Assembly: GCA_003508835.1 (NCBI GenBank)
Contig: PUFA01000003.1
Location: forward strand, 14,423,501-14,487,500
Direction of reading: 5' to 3'
Length of the DNA stretch: 64,000 bases
From: Eonycteris spelaea
Lineage: Eukaryota > Chordata > Mammalia > Chiroptera > Pteropodidae
Position 1 is the stretch's first letter. Each line of letters starts with the position of its first letter. The notes beneath the pieces are model-generated. The model was given only the letters and a program-made list of their open reading frames with translations. It made no database searches and was not told the origin of the DNA. Positions 1 through 13,075 of the stretch are shown here, in pieces. A program made the translations under genes and the position numbers.

Positions 1-880
1 CTGAATAATAAAAAGACAAATAATCCAATTTTTAAAATGGGCAAAGGAATAGCTATTTCTCCATATACAAATTAAAAAATGATACACAAGAAGCAATAAA
101 CATATTAAAAGATGTTCAACATCATTAGTCATTAGAGAAATTCAAAGTAAAACCACAATGAGATACCACTTCACACCCACCAGGATGTCTATAATCAAAC
201 AGACGAATGATATCAAGTGTTGGAAATGTGGAGAAACTGGAAACCTCATGTATTGCTAGCAGGAATGTAAATTGGTGTAGTCATTTTAGAAAACAGATTG
301 GAAGTTCCTCCAAGAGTTAAACATCAAGTTACCATATGACCCAGCAGTTCCACAACTAGGTATATACCCCAAAGAACTGAAAGCATATGTGCACACAAAA
401 ACTTGTACACACTTGTTTATAGCAGTATTATCCAAAACAGCTAAGGAGTAGAAACAATCCAAATGTCTAACAACTGGTGAAGAGATAAATAAATGTGATA
501 TAGCTATACAAAGAAATATTATTTGGCTTTAAAAAATGAATAAAGTACTGATACATTCTACAACATGGATAATCCTTGAAAACATTATGTTTTCAGAAGC
601 CAGACACATATTATGTGATTCCATTTATATGAAATGTCCAGAATAGGTAGACATAGAAACGGAAAGTAGGTTAGCGATTGCCAAATAAGGGAAGAGTAAA
701 TGGGGAATGACTGCTAATGGGTTTCTTTTCAAGGTGAGCAAAATGAGTTAAAATTAGTGGGGATGGGTGTACAACTCAGGATTTACTAAAAACCACTGAA
801 CTGTACACATTAAAAGGGTGAATGTTATGGTGTATGATTTATAGCTCAATAAAATTGTTTTATGTTTATGAGGGAAAATT
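1..880 (+). mobile_element. L1 (L1M-type) 3' end fragment
   Basis: The end of ORF2 and the 3' UTR of an old L1, recognisable by phrases such as 'gtggagaaactgg', 'ccatatgacccagcag', 'ggtatataccccaaag', 'gattccatttatatgaaatg' and the closing 'ctcaataaaattg'. It is cut by the left window edge. Many indels and stops leave no coding capacity. Subfamily is not assigned. Confidence 0.85.
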
Positions 881-2990
881 TGGGGTTAGGTTTTTCAAAG
901 ACTATCTTGATTATCACAATTATCAGGATTATTAGAATTTCCTTATAAAGCTCACAGAAAATATGTGGGGCATTGTTATAAAGGATTTCTAGAAGAGAAT
1001 GCATTATAAACTGTCCTGATGCCTTTAGACATTTTTTTATCTGAAGGCAAAATGTTGATTCATAGAATTTTATGAGATTTCTTCCAGTTTTATTCAATAA
1101 TGAACCTAAGACTTCTGTTACCAGGTATTGATTTTTCTCTTGTTTCTCTCTTGGGTTTTATTTCTAAATAAAAAATGTATTCTCTTTCTCATCAAATGTG
1201 AGCAAAACCATTTGTGGAAATCAAAATTCAGTGATAATATATTCACCTGTCATCATTAAGAATTGTTCTGTGTAGGTAAATATTATAAAACAACTGAAAT
1301 GTATTTGCAGCCAAGCCCCACGTTGTGCTTTCCTTAACCACACTTGATAGAAATATCTCAAAAATGCTTTATTTCTCTGACTTCTGAAGCAGAGAAGAGT
1401 GACCATACACACACTTTCCACATGAAATGGGGTCAGAATTATGACGTTCCTTCCCTGTAACACAGCATTACTCACCGGCTGGCTTTGCATTGGTTTTGAG
1501 TGTCCTATTCTCCAACAGTCACTTCTGTTGTCACTGCAGAATGCCTTCCATGAAAGCTTTGCATAGGTTTACAGAGGGATTACTTCACTTCTGCCTAGCC
1601 TCCCCCATGTTTCAAGCAAATAAACTCTTTAATGTCAGTCACTTTTAGAGGGGGGAAAAAAAGGAACTTTTTATAGGAGAAAATGAAAATAAAGGACAAC
1701 AATTGCCTTGCACTCCCATTACTTGACCACATTCTGGCTTGACTGGTTGATGGAAGACTCCTGAGCCCACTCATCCTCTAGGGATGAATGGCTTATGGGA
1801 GGCTTGGTGTTAAAGAATGGACGAATCCCCATCTTTGCAGTCCCAGGGAGAGCCAGAGGAGTTGAAATGGGTACCAGAACTTTATCCTCATGAAGTCAGT
1901 ATAACACTCCTTCCAGCAGCCCTATTCTGCAACCAGAAGCCCTTCTAACTAATGTCTTTTCCCTAAAGATGGTAAGGTAAGTGTGTGGGTGATTTTAGAG
2001 AATGAGGGGTACAAGGGAGGCAGAAGCAAGGTTTTTACATTGACTTATTTCCTTGTAAGACCTAAGCAGAAGAATAGGATTAATTATTATAGTATTAGCT
2101 TCTTAATCTTCCTTAAAGGTACAATTTAAATAAATTAGCACATTCTCTGGCTACATTATGTTGCCCAAACAGGATTTTTTATTTATGTACCATTTTTCAT
2201 CTTTGAACCCTGGATATTGACATGGTCTTGGCTTTCATTTTTTTCCAAAAAAAGGAACAAATATCTTTAGAAAATTGTCTCCCAAATTGGCTGCCACCTG
2301 TTTTCCTTCTTTTGTCTTCCCAGCACTTCAGTGTTAGATAATTACAAACAAAACTTTAATAGCCTTTACATCTGCACAGGTAGAAAGTCAGATTGATAAA
2401 TGGTAAAATATTATAACAGATATTTTGGAATCTCAGGGTTCTGATTCATTTATTTCTTGGTCCACAGATATGCTATAAGGTTGAGTATATCTGAAGTCTC
2501 ATTTCTAAATAAATGGGATAAAATTATTTAAGAGGAACAAATTTAATTTCAGTAACTAAGGTTACTGTGTGTTTCAGATGGTACAGCTGTTTTTAGGCAC
2601 TGTTCTCTGAGTGAAGCAAAATCCCTGATGACCTTTATTAGAAATGTAGCATGAACAAGAAATAAAGATTTGTTAAATAATTGACATTTCAAGGTAATTT
2701 GTTACCACAGTATAGCCTACCAATCATGACTAATACAGATTATGAGTCTAAAGATGGAGCAAATCTATATGAAAGAATATTCAGTTTGAGCTTTGTCAAA
2801 AATGATTGTTATTTAGAAAGAAAGAAAAGCATCCTAGGCTAGGATATGCAACTTGAGCAAAAGGAGAGATGTAAGGTCCACGTGAGTAAAAGAGGTGAAT
2901 GACAAATGTAAAGAAAGCATTAGAAAATATTAGGGAATATGGCTGGCCATTTAGCATAGAGACCAGATCATATAGATCCTTTGAAATCCA
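881..2990. other. Intergenic stretch without recognised features
   Basis: AT-rich sequence. The only open frames are short and show no family resemblance. The last part (about 2830-2990) resembles an old mammalian interspersed repeat that recurs at 18.0-18.4 kb and 25.5-25.75 kb ('ggccatttagcatagagaccagatcatatagatcct'-like wording), but I cannot name its family. Confidence 0.4.
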
Positions 2991-2999
2991 GTCATTTCA

Positions 3000-3515
3000 T
3001 AAGAGACTTTCACTGCAAGTAACAAACTGATTTAAACTAGCTTAAGCCAAATAGAAATTTAAAAAATTAGAAGATATGGATGGTTTTAAAGAAACCCAAA
3101 TTCAGGAATGCCTCCAAGACTTAGAAAAAGTTGAGAATCAGAACTAGTAAAGATGGTACAAATACTGTCTCTGAATATCTCACTTCTACTTCTTTTGGCA
3201 TGCCTTTTTCATTTCTGTCCCTCTCTGTCTCTCTCTCTCTCCCTCTCTTTGCAGACAGGCTTTGATTTATATGTTCCAATTCTTGACACAGACTAGTTGC
3301 TTCTAGATTCCAATATCATGTTCCAGGTGACACCTTTGGGTGCCATATAGGTCAGGTGTCCCACACCGCCCCTATCAGCTATAGGCCAGGAGACAGGATC
3401 ATGTCACACATATAGGGATGCTGGGAGCTCACTCTGTGAATCAAGGTTCTCCCAAAAATGGAGATAGCCTTATGGGCTGGACTGGGCCCCAAGCAGTTGT
3501 CCACTACGAGAGGCA
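3000..3515. repeat. Ancient interspersed repeat, family not assigned
   Basis: The opening ('aagtaacaaactgatttaaactagcttaagc') and the closing ('caagcagttgtccactac') match a widespread mammalian medium-reiterated repeat that I know by sequence but cannot name. A CT-rich run at about 3220-3250 lies inside it. No coding potential. Confidence 0.45.
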
Positions 3516-4590
3516 TAGTAATGATTGTTTCTTGTTTTATGTGACAGGATTTGAATATTGCGTGGACAGTCTATTTCTTACTCAGTTAAAGCCATAAGGA
3601 CTATGAAAAATGAATATTTGTTAATGGAGCCAATCAAGTCATTTCCTCAAATTTTAAAGATAAATACACATAGACCTCATAACATTCATAAATGAAACAT
3701 TAATGCCTTCTATTGGGTCAATAATAGGAATTTCCCCTATCTTTAAACATTTAAGTCAGAAGAGTTTTCTGTTTAACTTTTCAAACTATGAATAATATAT
3801 TTCCTCATTTATTTTTCTCATTCAGAATTTATATCCTCTTTTGAGTCAGTCCTGCAAGAAATGAGTTTGGTGAGGTTGAGAGGGCCCTAGCCTGAAAGTT
3901 GAAAGACCTGTTCTGAAATCATTAATTCTCCCTCTCTGGATTTGGAGTCCTTGAGTAAGAATTTATGAAGTTAGACTCTCTGTTTCTTCATACATATATT
4001 GATTTTTAAAAATATATTTAATAAGCAGGGTTTAAGCAACACCAGAAAGCATTATTTGGTTCACACTGGGTACCAATAACAGAGATTTGGCACATGTATG
4101 TCCCCCAGTTCTCATGCCATTCTTTGTAGCAATGTGATTGGCTGAGCAGCACTGGTTTCAACATCAGGCTGGGCTCCAAGAGAAGGATCTTGTCCTCTGC
4201 AGCTGCACCTCTTCCTGTGGTGCTCTGCCTTGCAGAGAATGGGGATATGGTCTGCGTGTGGACAGCAGAGTCTAAATGTTCTGGAGACATTCAATCTCAG
4301 CAGCCCTGCATAAAGCCACTATAATTAAGTTGACCCTTAATTATTTGCTGATCTGAACCATTTTCCTATTACAGGGTAGTGTCTGTCACTAGCTATTGGC
4401 AAATAGAGGGGCACGTGTTATCTAAGTAATCCTTGCTTTCATCAATTGACAATAGGTTCATCACTCATGCATTCAAGTACATATATGTTCTCCGATAAGA
4501 ACCAAAACTACATTGGTGTAAGTTGTGACTCCATTTGGCACATCTATTGACATTTATCACATTTCTCATATCAACATTAGTGTCTTCCAT
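3516..4590. other. Intergenic stretch, nothing recognised
   Basis: Unique-looking AT-rich sequence. A minus-strand open frame at 4018-4290 has no recognisable domain and no splice or promoter context. Confidence 0.35.
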
Positions 4591-4705
4591 TGAATTCTGT
4601 AATCCTAAGGTGAAGGCAATTTGCCTTTTTCCCCTTTTGTATGAGCTGAACCTTTCACAGTGCCTAGAAAATATGGATGCTCAATAAATATTTATTGAGC
4701 AAAGG
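4590..4705 (+). repeat. LINE-2/MIR-like 3' tail
   Basis: 'cacagtgcctagaaaa...tgctcaataaatatttattgagc' is the standard tail of L2/MIR copies ('cagtgcctggcacatagtaggcgctcaataaatgtttgttga'). Confidence 0.6.
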
Positions 4706-4850
4706 AAACACGAAACATTTCCTTAAAAAGAAAAAATCTCAAAGAAAGAAATGAAGGAAAGGAATGTGTCAAAGATTTGAAAAGCAGACAAAGAGTAGCT
4801 TGGAACTTTAATAAAGGTTCCAACTGGATTTCCACCTGGCGTAGGAAGAC

Positions 4851-4915
<65 letters not shown>

Positions 4916-4960
4916 AGAGAGAAGGAAGAGGGAAGTGTGTGTGGTGTGTTGTGTGTGTAA
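4851..4960. repeat. Compound (GA)n-(GT)n microsatellite
   Basis: An uninterrupted GA run at 4861-4910 with impure GA flanks (4851-4925) is followed by a short GT tract at about 4935-4958. The Arg-Glu and Ser-Leu open frames on the two strands are artefacts of the repeat. Confidence 0.95.
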
Positions 4961-5059
4961 AAAGAACAATAGGAATCGTAAAGCAATATGAAGTGCCCTT
5001 TCTCTCTAGCCCAGATGCTTTTGCTCTTTTTAGCTAGTATGTATGATCAGAGGGGATGT

Positions 5060-6350
5060 GATTCTTTGGATTTATTGTATTTTATATTCACTGAGCTATT
5101 TAATTTGTAGGTTTATGTATTTCACCACATTTAGGGAAATTTTAGTACTATTTTTTTTTTCAGTCCATTTTCTCTCTATTGTTAAGATAAGGTAAATTCA
5201 AATGGTCTATCTTCAAATTCACCAATTCTCTTCTCTATCATCTCCATCTATCACTAAGACATCACACAAGTTTTTCATTTCAGTTACTGCATTTTCCGGT
5301 TTTATTAATCTCTATTAGTTTCCTTTTAAATAATTTTTATTTATCGAGATTTTGTTTCACTTGTTTCCAGAGAATTCATAACTGTTTGTTGAACATTAGA
5401 CAATGGCTACTTTAAAATCTTTTTCAGACAATTCCAATATATCATTGGAAGTGAGACAACACTAGCATCACAACATTACCTCCAGTGGGAATGTAAACTC
5501 CAGAGGAGGAGAGGAAAGAAAATGATGTGTCAACTATCCCTTCTCCCTTTCAACTCACTCTCTATTGTTAGATGGCGGGTCTGTGTGGAAACTGGTTCTC
5601 CATTAGCCCCTCCAGACGTGGGAGGGGAGGTAGAGGGAAGGAGGAGACTGGAGCACAGACTTGTCCTGCTTTGCCCTGCCTCATTCAGTCTCATTGCAGC
5701 CACATGGGTGTGGAGGTTCAGCTTCCCACTGAGCTCTATTGACCTGGATGGCCTGGGGAGGAGTGAAGCATAGTGGCACTCACACCTCACCCCCTAGCAC
5801 CCTACATCTGCCTTTCTCCCACCATTTTCTTAAGTCTTCTTGCTGCTTGCTGGGGGTGGCTCAACCCCATATAAGACCCTGCTGCCGATGCCCTGTTGGG
5901 GAGTCTACTTCATTGGGGGAGAAAGGGATAGAAGATCAATTTTCCCATTCAGTCCTGCTGAAACCACAGTGGGAACGTGTGCTGGTTTTTCTGTTAGGCC
6001 TAAATTTTCCAGACTCTTTGGCTGGGAGAAACAGACTTTTCTTGCTGCTTTTGTGTGTGCCTGCTGGTGACTCCAGTTTGGAAGTTTCTGTCAGCTGGAT
6101 CCAATCTGTGGATATGTGAGAGACAATAAGGAAGCCTATGGAACTTACTGTCATGTGGTTTCTCAAGTCCTGAGGTCCCTAGGTAATCCATCCATTTCTT
6201 TCTACCTTTCAGAGTCTTCTTATACCTGTTCTGTTTATGTCCAGAGTTTTTCAGTTGACCTCTATTTTTATCAGAACCACGAGTCTGGGGTGTACTCATT
6301 TAATTCAGACAGCTGAGACACTCCCCAGATTCACAGGCAGAAGCCAGCCC
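5060..6350 (-). mobile_element. L1M fragment: 5' UTR and ORF1 region
   Basis: On the plus strand this reads as the reverse complement of an old L1. The left part (5060-5460) carries the ORF1 coiled-coil region ('tttaatttgtaggtttatgtatttcacca', 'cttcaaattcaccaattct', 'atggctactttaaaatctt'). The right part (5460-6350) is the GC-richer 5' UTR/promoter segment ('ttttccagactctttggctggg', 'gaggtccctaggtaatcc'). Open frames of up to 126 codons here are chance frames in this GC-richer repeat. Frame-breaking changes show that it is inert. Confidence 0.65.
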
Positions 6351-6359
6351 AAACATCTG

Positions 6360-8900
6360 CCTTCCTAGGCAAAAAGTTTTTGGAGGAATAAATGAATGAA
6401 TGCATAAATGAATCAATGATTACCATATATTCTAAAATTTTTGCCATTGTCACCTGATTTGAAGAGAGGTTTCATCCCACAGTCATATATTTTTATGTGA
6501 TTTAATATAATCATCCTTTATTTTCACTCTAACACACAAAAGACATTTCATGAAAACAACTAGACAGATTAAGAACAGTTTATTTAATTGTGATGTGTAT
6601 ATTGCAAGATTTTTTAAAAAACTTAGCTATTAATCTAATGTTAAATCTGATTTAAAATCTTTTTTCTTTAACTTTTAAAAAACTCTATTTTTGTTAGAAA
6701 AGTAATACATGCTTATTATGGAAAACTTCAAAGTATAGAAAAGTTTAAGGAAGAAACTAAAAATACCTTTACTCTTACTACTTTAATATCTTGTAATATT
6801 TCTAGTCTTTTTTGTGTCTACTTAGATGCATTAATTAGATTCATCTAGTACATACAGTTTTAAATTCTCCCCCCTTTTTTTTCATCTAACTGTATCCTGA
6901 CCATTTTCTTTAGAGACTAAAATTATTGAAAAATTTAGAGTTCACTATTTTAGGAATTAATCAAAATTTATATGGACAATCCCTTTTACTGAATATTGAG
7001 ATTATTTTTTGTTACAATAAATTGTGCTGCAAAATATAATTCTTAAAATAAATTTATCTCTATGTAATTGCAATTATTGCCTTAGGATAGATTTCTTGCC
7101 TTTAATTTTTACTTTGAAGGACAGTTCTATCCTATAAGGTTAATGGTATTATTTTTGTCTGTTTAATAAAAGTAGAAAAATAGTCAAGATCCTAGTTTTG
7201 AATGTTGTAATATTCTGTAAAAGTATATAAAAATATACAGTTATATGGAAAGTTAGAGCTCCATGTTTCTAGTACATATTTATATCATTATTTGATGCTT
7301 TATTAGAGTTTGTGATATTTTTAATAGCCTCTGTAATGTTACTGTAGTGATGAGTGGCTCCTACCTGACATATCTGATTTTTCCAACAAAGTGTAAAGAT
7401 CGCACTTGAAAGGTAAACAACATCTTTAAAATATACCTGAACACATTTTTTTGTTTGTTTTATTTTTGGGGATTTTTTCTTTTCAGTTTTAGATCTTTAT
7501 GGTATCATCAGAAAAAAAAATTTCATATTAATTCTTTTTGAAGGATATGTAGGGAAAACATTGTTGAACACATGATTTAGTAGCATGAAAATTAGTGAAT
7601 TTTTAAAAACTATTTGGTAAAGTTTATATGATCTTTTAAAAAGTGAATCTGATTATCATTGGTGAGCGCAGCAATCAAGCTTCAGCTGAAAGAGATACAG
7701 GACTATCACAAAAAAAAAAACAAATTAAGTTCAGATGACTTGAGGATAAAAAGAGACTGGTTATAGGTAAAGTTCTTCATTTCCTAAAATGCTCAACAGT
7801 AGAAAAAAATATTCACATAAAAGAGTTTAAAGATTAAATTGCCTTAAATTGCCTTTTCTTTCTTTAGAAAATAGACACAATTCGGCTCTTTGTAGCAACA
7901 GATCTCTTCTGTAATTGAAATGATAAATAAATGGAGCTAGGCAAAACCCAAGGTGGTTTGGAGTTTGAGCTGAGAGTATTGCATTTACACTTTCTAAGTT
8001 TTCTTTCTTAACTTGTGACTCTGGGGCTGAAATAATGATCTCTTTTTTTCCCTTTAAAATAAATCTTTCCCTGCTTCTAACTACCAGGGGAATATTATGA
8101 AAACATTCAGAACTAACATTACAGAACTAACATAGCTAAAAACCGTGCATCAGCATTGTGAAAAGGCCTATAATCCCACAGAGAGAAAAACTCCAAACAT
8201 TATCAGCAGTGCAGGGCTCTTTACTGTTGATTCTGAGAAACAGTAAGTTTGGTTGGTTCTTGTGCTCATTTAGCAAAAATAAACTTCTTTGAACAAAAGA
8301 ATAAAGGAAAAAGAAAAGTCAAAAAGAACCACATAGAAAACACTTTCCTGTGTTACCCTTCACCTTGGTACTTTATCACCAAGTAACCTGTCACACCCTC
8401 ACAGGATGAGAGAGGACAGAAAGGAGAGACAGGGAGGACAGCCTAAAGAGAAGGAGGGACAGAGTAGGAGCTTCCAGCTTCTGGTATGTTGCTTCTTCCT
8501 CCATGCTGCTTTGCTCATCCAGAAGAAGAATACAGACATCAGACACCAGTTTTACTCTGTTACGCCTTCCCAGCTGGTATGGGACTTAGCAGGGAAACTG
8601 AAGCAGCTCAGGTTGAAAAAGGAGATATCCTTAGAACAAATATGAATGTCCTCTCCCATCAAAAAAAATTAAACCCAGTGCCACTGTCTCTCCATGAATC
8701 CTCCAGCTCCTTTTGGTATTTGCTTTCAGTATAATTTGAAAATCTACTGTGCATATTTCTATCACTGTGTGCATAACTCTGTGTGTGTATGTGTGTGTGT
8801 CGCGAAGGAGGGGTAATTCTTTGCTTCATTGCCTCACCACTTGATTATGCACTCCTTGAGAGTAACCCTGAATCCCAAAGAGCTTTCAAAATACCTGGCA
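6360..8900. other. Intergenic stretch; one LINE-like patch
   Basis: About 6680-6910 resembles a LINE 3' region ('agtaatacatgcttattatggaaaacttcaaagtatagaaaag'-like). A second patch of the same kind is at about 51360-51620. The rest is AT-rich with homopolymers and no gene signal. A plus frame at 8406-8645 is unsupported. Confidence 0.4.
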
Positions 8901-8929
8901 CATTGTAAGCATTTTACAGTAATAATTAT

Positions 8930-9060
8930 TATTATTCATTGAGCAACTACTAAATCCCAGAAATTCAGCTAAGTAATTTTATAGATGTTTAAAAGAATTA
9001 AGTAACTCATCCAGGGTCACCAGCTATTGGGGCAAAGCTAGCCCCAGGAGCTAGGCTTCT
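8930..9060 (-). repeat. MIR SINE
   Basis: 'cattgagcaactactaaatcccagaaattcagctaagtaattttatag' then 'agtaactcatccagggtcaccagctattgg' follow the reverse complement of the MIR core ('gcctactatgtgccaggcactgtgctaag ... aagtaacttgcccaaggtcacacagctagt'). Confidence 0.75.
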
Positions 9061-9364
9061 GACAAGAAATAAAGTCTTACATATTTATTAAATGAAAGTA
9101 GAAAGCTCTTTTACTCTCTTACAGATAGCTGATATTTTAAATATAGGAATCTAAAAAATGTGTCTTTTTACTCTCACCAAAATACAATTTAGCACTTATA
9201 TGTGCTGAGAATCCAGGGTTATTACATTATGGGCAGTACAGATACATAAAAGACATACAGCCTGAAGAATAAAAGCATTACCCTATACATTAATGGACCA
9301 CGCAATACTACTCAGAGGGCCTCTGTATTCAAGTTATACTTAAAATCACAGCAGGAACATTTAA

Positions 9365-9526
9365 ATGTATCTATGTACATACATGCACACACACATATGC
9401 ACGTATACACATATGTATTTGTGCATATACACATATATTTGTATATACATACTTCTGTATATACATTAATTATATATACAGATACATGTGTATATATACA
9501 TATACATATATGTATACACACACAAC
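9365..9526. repeat. Impure (TA/CA/TG)n alternating tract
   Basis: About 160 bp of nearly continuous alternating purine-pyrimidine sequence made of short TATA, CACA and TGTG runs ('tatatatacatatacatatatg'). The minus-strand Ile/Cys/Tyr-rich frame (9312-9521) is a by-product. Confidence 0.85.
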
Positions 9527-9599
9527 ACAGATGAGGATCTTCTCTATTTCTCTGACTCCACTGTAAAATAGATTGTTGTAAGAATTAAATGAACCAGGT

Positions 9600-9916
9600 A
9601 TCGTTGCGGAAGCTGATGTTTCCTGGAAGCAGCTGGTGTTGAGAAAAGCACGGCTGGCAGAGATAATTCAGGAGATTATGGATTTTAACAACCACGGGGA
9701 GTTGCGGCTGGTCTGCTTCTACAAGTGTTTCCCAGAAGAAATTCCACAGCAGATTGTTCAAAAAACTTTCTACCTAGTTCTCAGGAGGGACAGCAACATC
9801 TGTAACTTCTTGATTGGTAGCTCTGCCTACGAACTGATTTATGGGCACTATGCTACCTTCTACTTTGTATTTTGTGTGAATTCGTAAGAGTGAACTTGGG
9901 ATCTTGGACCTCATAG
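9600..9916 (+). pseudogene. AP3S2: AP3S2-like processed pseudogene, 5' part
   Basis: Translation from 9663 reads almost continuously as the N-terminal half of an AP-3 adaptor sigma subunit. In the original protein this is the small chain of the AP-3 clathrin-associated vesicle coat. The segments NNHG, FPEEI.QQIV, LVLRRD.NICNFL and HYAT.YFVFCV are clear, and FPEEI favours AP3S2 over AP3S1. The initiator is ATA (9663-9665) instead of ATG. Five residues are missing in frame after NFL. A stop (TAA 9885-9887) and a frame change follow, after which ELGILDLI is readable in another frame. Homology then ends at about 9916. There are no introns, so it is a retrocopy, truncated at its 3' side. No poly(A) or target-site duplication could be identified. 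Confidence 0.85.
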
Positions 9917-10379
9917 GAATACTGCATACTGGAAGACTTATTCATTGTATCCAAATAGTCTTAATCCCAAGGACACAAATCAGTTTAATAAGGAAAATTT
10001 CCTAGACTCTATTTTGGCAGTAAGAAAAATAGAAGAAACAAATATACTGTGTCACTAGATGCTGAGAGAAATTATTATCTAAATTATATTCCTAAACTAC
10101 TCTTAAATTGAGATAGGAATCATATTTATTAGATTATTTAGTGTTCATTTATTTGTTTAATGGAAACTATTTTTGTTGAAGTAACAATACATTTATGTGG
10201 TTCAAAATATAAAAAGCACACCAAATGAATACGGTGACAAATATCTTTTTTTCCCTCTCCCCCAGTCACCTAGTTTATTTTCCTAGAAGCAGTCAATTTT
10301 AGTTTTAAAACCAAGAGCCAGAGCCAGTGTTATCTCAGGGGAAAAATCTATAGGCATTCACGTAAGGTATTCTTACTAT

Positions 10380-11290
10380 GCACTACTATTTGAACAAACA
10401 CTTGTAATGAGCGATACAAAGGAAATGAAAGAAGTAACATAGTAAAGGAAGAGAGAGATAAGTTATCAATATAAGATGATCTGATATGTACCTAGAAAAC
10501 AAAACAAAACAAAAAGCAAAAAAAGTATAACAAGTAATAAATGGTATGAACAAAACAGCAGAATTCAAGATAAATTCATCAAAATTGAATTTTCTATTTC
10601 TGAGAAAACAGCTAGAAAACTGATTCATAATTAATTTCACTTGTAGTAGTGACAAAGCATATTTAGTGTTTGGAAATTAACTTGGTACAGAATACTTGAC
10701 ATTGATTCCAATAAAACTGTAAAATCTTAAAGAAAAAATGGACAGAATACTTGAAATAAATGAAGCTATAAGCCCTCACCTTGTTTGGGAGAGTCAAGCA
10801 AAGATGACAGTAGTAATCAATAGATTAAATGAAAGACCAAGTATAATTCCATCAGGAGATCTTACAGAACTTGGTAAAGAGAAAATTTATCAGGAAAAAT
10901 AAATGGTCAAGAAATGCAAAATCTGTTTTGAGGGAAAAAAGGCAATAATAGGGGATGGATTAGCTTTACTAGCATAAGAATATATAATGTTTACAAATGA
11001 AATTAACTAGAAAATCTAAAGCAATCAACTGGAAAACAATTAGAACTAATAATAATAGAGTTTAGTAAGGGGACAGGATACAAGTTTAACATGTAAAAAT
11101 TAATAGCTTTTCTTTAGCAATAATAAGTTAGAAAATATAATATTTAAAAGGGGCTCACTCACAATAACAAGAAGTTCCATAAAATACACAGGAATAAATG
11201 TAAATAATGTACATGATCTATATGAAGAAAACTTTAAATCTCTATTGAAAATATTTTAAAGAGGAGCAAAATAAATAAATAAAACATCAA
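10380..11290 (+). mobile_element. HAL1/L1 ORF2-type LINE debris
   Basis: Phrases such as 'aaatttatcaggaaaaataaatggtcaagaaatgcaaaa', 'ggatacaagtttaacatgtaaaaattaatagcttttct' and 'catgatctatatgaagaaaactttaaa' are degenerate LINE-1/HAL1 reading-frame sequence. The segments are not in standard L1 order, which suggests more than one fragment or a HAL1 element. Confidence 0.6.
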
Positions 11291-11299
11291 ATAAAAGAA

Positions 11300-12428
11300 T
11301 TAAGTGAGATAAAGCATAAAAAGTGCCTCAAATGCAATCTGCACTCTGTCATTTCTCAGATTATCAAGGCAGGAGGGAACATTCCTTCTAAGGTTAAAGC
11401 AGGCATTCTAGTGAGCTAAATTCCCAGAGTAGAGCTCTATGGACCATCTACCCACTTAGAAATAACTCAGGACTGCTCCAAGTGCATCAGGCCTTGCATT
11501 TCTGTGTCCTTTACTACCTGTTTCAGTCATACATTATTACCTGAATTCTCATTACCATTTGGCCATACTACCCCAATGTGATTCAATTCCATCCTTCTCC
11601 TCTCTGATTACTTTCCCTGGGCCTCTGGAACTACCTTTTGTAATCAGACAGTAACCACAGCCTCATTTCTCAAAGCTGTTGTTTTTTTTTTTTTTCCTAG
11701 TACACACTGTGTACTCAGGCCCAGGAGGGAGACTAGGTAAACACTTGATCCCCACTGCTGCTTCCAGCCATTCTCCTTTATCACTTTTCAAACAAAGGGC
11801 AACTTATACACTGGACACAGCAGAACCAGAGCTTAGGACCTGTGCTGCTCTTAGAGGACCATGAGAATATATTTTGATTTCTTTTAAAATTAGAAGAAAA
11901 TAATAAATATAATCCAACCTGAATTATATTCATCTTTTACTAATGCAGATGTAAAAATACACTTTCTAGTATTTTTTTTTTTTAATGAAGGAGAGCTATA
12001 ATGTGTCCCTGCTTTAAACTCTTTGCTCTTCCCAAGCTCCTATCATTAGGGTCCATCACCTCTCTTCCCATACTGGTCCCTCTGACAACTAGAGTTCTGC
12101 CCTTGTTTATTAAGGACCTCAGCTCTCATCCACTACTTTCCTCTCCATCTGGACTCTAATATCCAGAGTTGGCCCAACTGTATACTGAAGCATTAATGCA
12201 CTTCGAGATATGCCTCCCCACCAGGTTGCACAAGGTACGTGTGCATTTGGGTGGGTGCAGGGGTGAAATGTTAAGGAAAGAATGCTAAGAGCTAGAACAC
12301 TAAATATTTTCTATTCAGACCAGATCATCTCAGATATTGGGAGGGACTGAATCTAAAAGCAGAGGGCCTTTGGCGGCTTGGTAAAAAAGCTAGGGAAGGC
12401 AGAGAGATAGCAATTGAGGCTGAGGACA
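11300..12428. other. Intergenic stretch, nothing recognised
   Basis: Only poly-T runs (about 11683-11696 and 11972-11983) and AT-rich unique-looking DNA are seen. Confidence 0.35.
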
Positions 12429-12429
12429 G

Positions 12430-13070
12430 TACAGTAGTCCACCCTCATCCTACAGGGGGGATACATTCCCAAATCCCCAGTGGATGCCTGAAACCGCAGA
12501 TAGTACCGAATCCTACATATACTGTTTTGCTCATACGCACACACCACAATGCTAAAGTTTAAGTTATAAATTAGGCACAATAAAAGATTAACAACAATAA
12601 CTAATAATAAAATAGAACAACTATAATAATATACTGCAGTTGAAGTTATATAAATGTTATCCTTCTCGAAATATCTTATTGTACTGTACTTACCTTTTCA
12701 CTTAACGGAAGCACTCCGCAGCTTTCTCTGACATATCTGAATTACCAGCAGCACTACTCTGGTGCTTTGGGGACGTTACTAAGTAAAATAAGTGTTACTT
12801 AAACACATGCACTGCAATTCCAGGAGAATAGATCTGATAACCAAGATGGCTACTAAGTGCCTAACGGGCCCGTGGCGAACGTATTCCTCATGCAGACGTG
12901 GAAAAAGGGACGACTCACATCCTGGGTGGGGCAGAGCCGGATATCGCGAGATTTCATCATGCTACACAGAATGGCGCACAATTTAAAAATTATGAATTTT
13001 TTTTTATTTATGAACATTTTCATTTAATATTTTTGGACCGTGTGAACTGCAGGTAGTTGAAACAAAGAAA
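12430..13070. mobile_element. Tigger-like DNA transposon remnant
   Basis: It opens with 'acagtagtccaccctcatcctacagggggg' and 'gtggatgcctgaaaccgcagatagtaccg', runs through 'aaattaggcacaataaaagattaacaac' and closes with 'gaactgcaggtagttgaaac'. This is the layout of a mammalian Tc1/mariner-class (Tigger-like) non-autonomous element with degenerate terminal inverted repeats. It is locally richer in CpG than its neighbours. Exact subfamily is not assigned. Confidence 0.6.
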
Positions 13071-13075
13071 AGTAG

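Noticed and set aside
4723..5037. Open frames of 86-87 codons on both strands with Arg-Glu and Ser-Leu runs
   Set aside because: They are translations of the GA microsatellite; the alternating dipeptide exactly mirrors the dinucleotide repeat.
5739..6119. 126-codon plus-strand frame
   Set aside because: Lies inside the reverse-sense L1M 5' segment; no similarity to a protein and no gene context.
9312..9521. 69-codon minus frame rich in Cys, Ile and Tyr
   Set aside because: Produced by the TA/CA alternating tract.
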